DNA of 6,313 nt from contig JAQTVX010000135.1 of assembly GCA_028706585.1 (NCBI GenBank), positions 1-6,313 on the forward strand, given 5' to 3'. The notes beneath the pieces are model-generated. The model ran no database searches, had not been told where the DNA came from, and saw only the letters and a program-made list of their open reading frames with translations. Positions 5,533 to 6,313 of this stretch are shown piece after piece. Within the stretch, counting starts at the first letter, position 1. Every line of letters starts with the position of its first letter. The DNA is from Candidatus Krumholzibacteriia bacterium. GTDB taxonomy: Bacteria > Krumholzibacteriota > Krumholzibacteriia > Krumholzibacteriales > Krumholzibacteriaceae. A program made the translations under genes and the position numbers.

Positions 5533-6313
5533 ATGAAGAAGAGGAACTTGCGCGCTGCGGCGCTCATGCTCGGTATCGCGGCCTGCTTTTTCGGCGTCGC
5601 GTTCTCACAGGGCAAGCCGGCCGGGAAGGTTCCCGAGGGAAAGGTCCCGAAAGCCGTTATCGAAAAGGATACGGTTCGTGTCGGCGAGGTGTTCGAGGTG
5701 CAGGACATCGAATACACGTTCAAGGTCAAGAACGTCGGGGACGCCGATCTCCAGATTCTTGAGGTGCACCCGGGGTGCGGATGCTCGGTGGCCGACTTCG
5801 ACAAGGTCATCCCCCCGGGGCAGGAAGGCCGGGTACACGCCAAGATCTTCGGCACGCAGATAAGCCCCGGGGAGTTTGCGAAGGTGTTCTCCGTCAGGAC
5901 GAATGACACCGAGCACGCGCAGTTCGACCTTGCCGTCATGGGAACGGTGACGAAGGTTTTCGACTTCTCCCGCGAGCTGCGGTGGGCCGGTTTCACCGAC
6001 GAGGATCCGAAGCTCGACTGCGTCATCACCAACCTTCTCAAAACGCCGGTCAATATCCTCGGCGTCCACTGGACCGATGAAGGCGACGGAAAACAGCTGG
6101 ACGAGAAGATCGGCATCAAGGTCGAGACGATCGAGAAGGGAAAAAGGTACCGTCTCGTGACGTGGCAGAAGGGGAATCTCCAGCCGGGCAACTTGTCCGG
6201 GGGCATCGCGCTCGTTACCGACTTCCCGAAGGTCAAGGAGCGCATCTCCCCTGTGGCGATCACGGTCATGGGCGACGTGGAGCTTCATCGCAAGAAGCTC
6301 TACTACGGCGAAT
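5533..6313 (+). CDS. Exported DUF1573 protein, Cys-Gly-Cys paralogue (3' end outside window)
   Basis: The frame from ATG 5533 is open to the window edge (260 codons). GGAGG (5521-5525) lies 7 nt before the start. Residues 1-25 are a signal peptide (MKKRN, then a hydrophobic core); cleavage could be at AFS|QG. IAAC at 15-18 also fits a lipobox, so Cys18 lipidation is possible. The DUF1573 domain follows at about 41-140, with YTFKVKNVGDADLQI, PGCGCSVADF (C82 and C84) and IPPGQEG. A second beta-sandwich repeat (about 145-245) starts KVFDFSRELRWAGFTDED and matches KTFDFSEDLKLAGFADEK of the neighbour. Homology to the upstream gene runs along the whole visible length, so the pair arose by tandem duplication; here the first motif position is Cys (TGC). 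Function is unknown; the CxC pair could be redox-active or bind metal. Confidence 0.9.
   Translation, partial: MKKRNLRAAALMLGIAACFFGVAFSQGKPAGKVPEGKVPKAVIEKDTVRVGEVFEVQDIEYTFKVKNVGDADLQILEVHPGCGCSVADFDKVIPPGQEGRVHAKIFGTQISPGEFAKVFSVRTNDTEHAQFDLAVMGTVTKVFDFSRELRWAGFTDEDPKLDCVITNLLKTPVNILGVHWTDEGDGKQLDEKIGIKVETIEKGKRYRLVTWQKGNLQPGNLSGGIALVTDFPKVKERISPVAITVMGDVELHRKKLYYGE

Noticed and set aside
1..6313. tRNA, rRNA, CRISPR, insertion sequence or attachment site
   Set aside because: I found no cloverleaf, repeat-spacer array, transposase motif or terminal inverted repeats. The window is almost fully occupied by the genes listed.

Overview
The window looks like chromosome of a high-GC, Gram-negative bacterium. 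Evidence for this is an outer-membrane porin, exported proteins with Sec signal peptides, SD-led genes and sigma70-type promoters. The gene content (Fe-S assembly genes, a [4Fe-4S] quinolinate synthase and a probable selenoprotein) would suit an anaerobe. I cannot name the phylum from sequence alone.

Layout. Bases 3-104 (+) are the last 33 codons of a membrane protein. It converges on a porin gene (188-1399, minus) across a long hairpin at 109-144 that probably terminates transcription both ways. The porin has its own candidate promoter. Upstream of it lies a compact minus-strand operon read from 4167 to 1455: a NifS/IscS-like protein, an IscU-type scaffold with a C-terminal double zinc ribbon, and quinolinate synthase NadA. 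A good promoter (TTGATA-16-TATAAT) precedes the operon. Divergent from it, on the plus strand, are two tandem paralogues of exported DUF1573 proteins (4381-5436 and 5533 to the window end), each with its own TATAAT box 56-57 nt before its ATG.

Two observations stand out. First, the upstream DUF1573 gene has an in-frame TGA (4612-4614) exactly where its neighbour has the first Cys of a Cys-Gly-Cys motif. The frame then continues for 273 more sense codons with clear homology to the neighbour. The simplest reading is a selenocysteine (Sec-Gly-Cys) and a DUF1573 selenoprotein; hairpins suited to a bacterial SECIS follow the TGA. Ordinary genes here, including this one at its true end, also stop with TGA, so a general code change is ruled out.

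Second, the NifS/IscS-like protein keeps the sulfur-loop cysteine but has Gln-Asn in place of the His-Lys that binds PLP, and other PLP contacts are also lost. It is therefore unlikely to be a normal cysteine desulfurase. This recalls the Lys-less IscS of Archaeoglobus fulgidus. With the adjacent scaffold and NadA it may form a dedicated, non-desulfurase Fe-S assembly unit for NAD synthesis.
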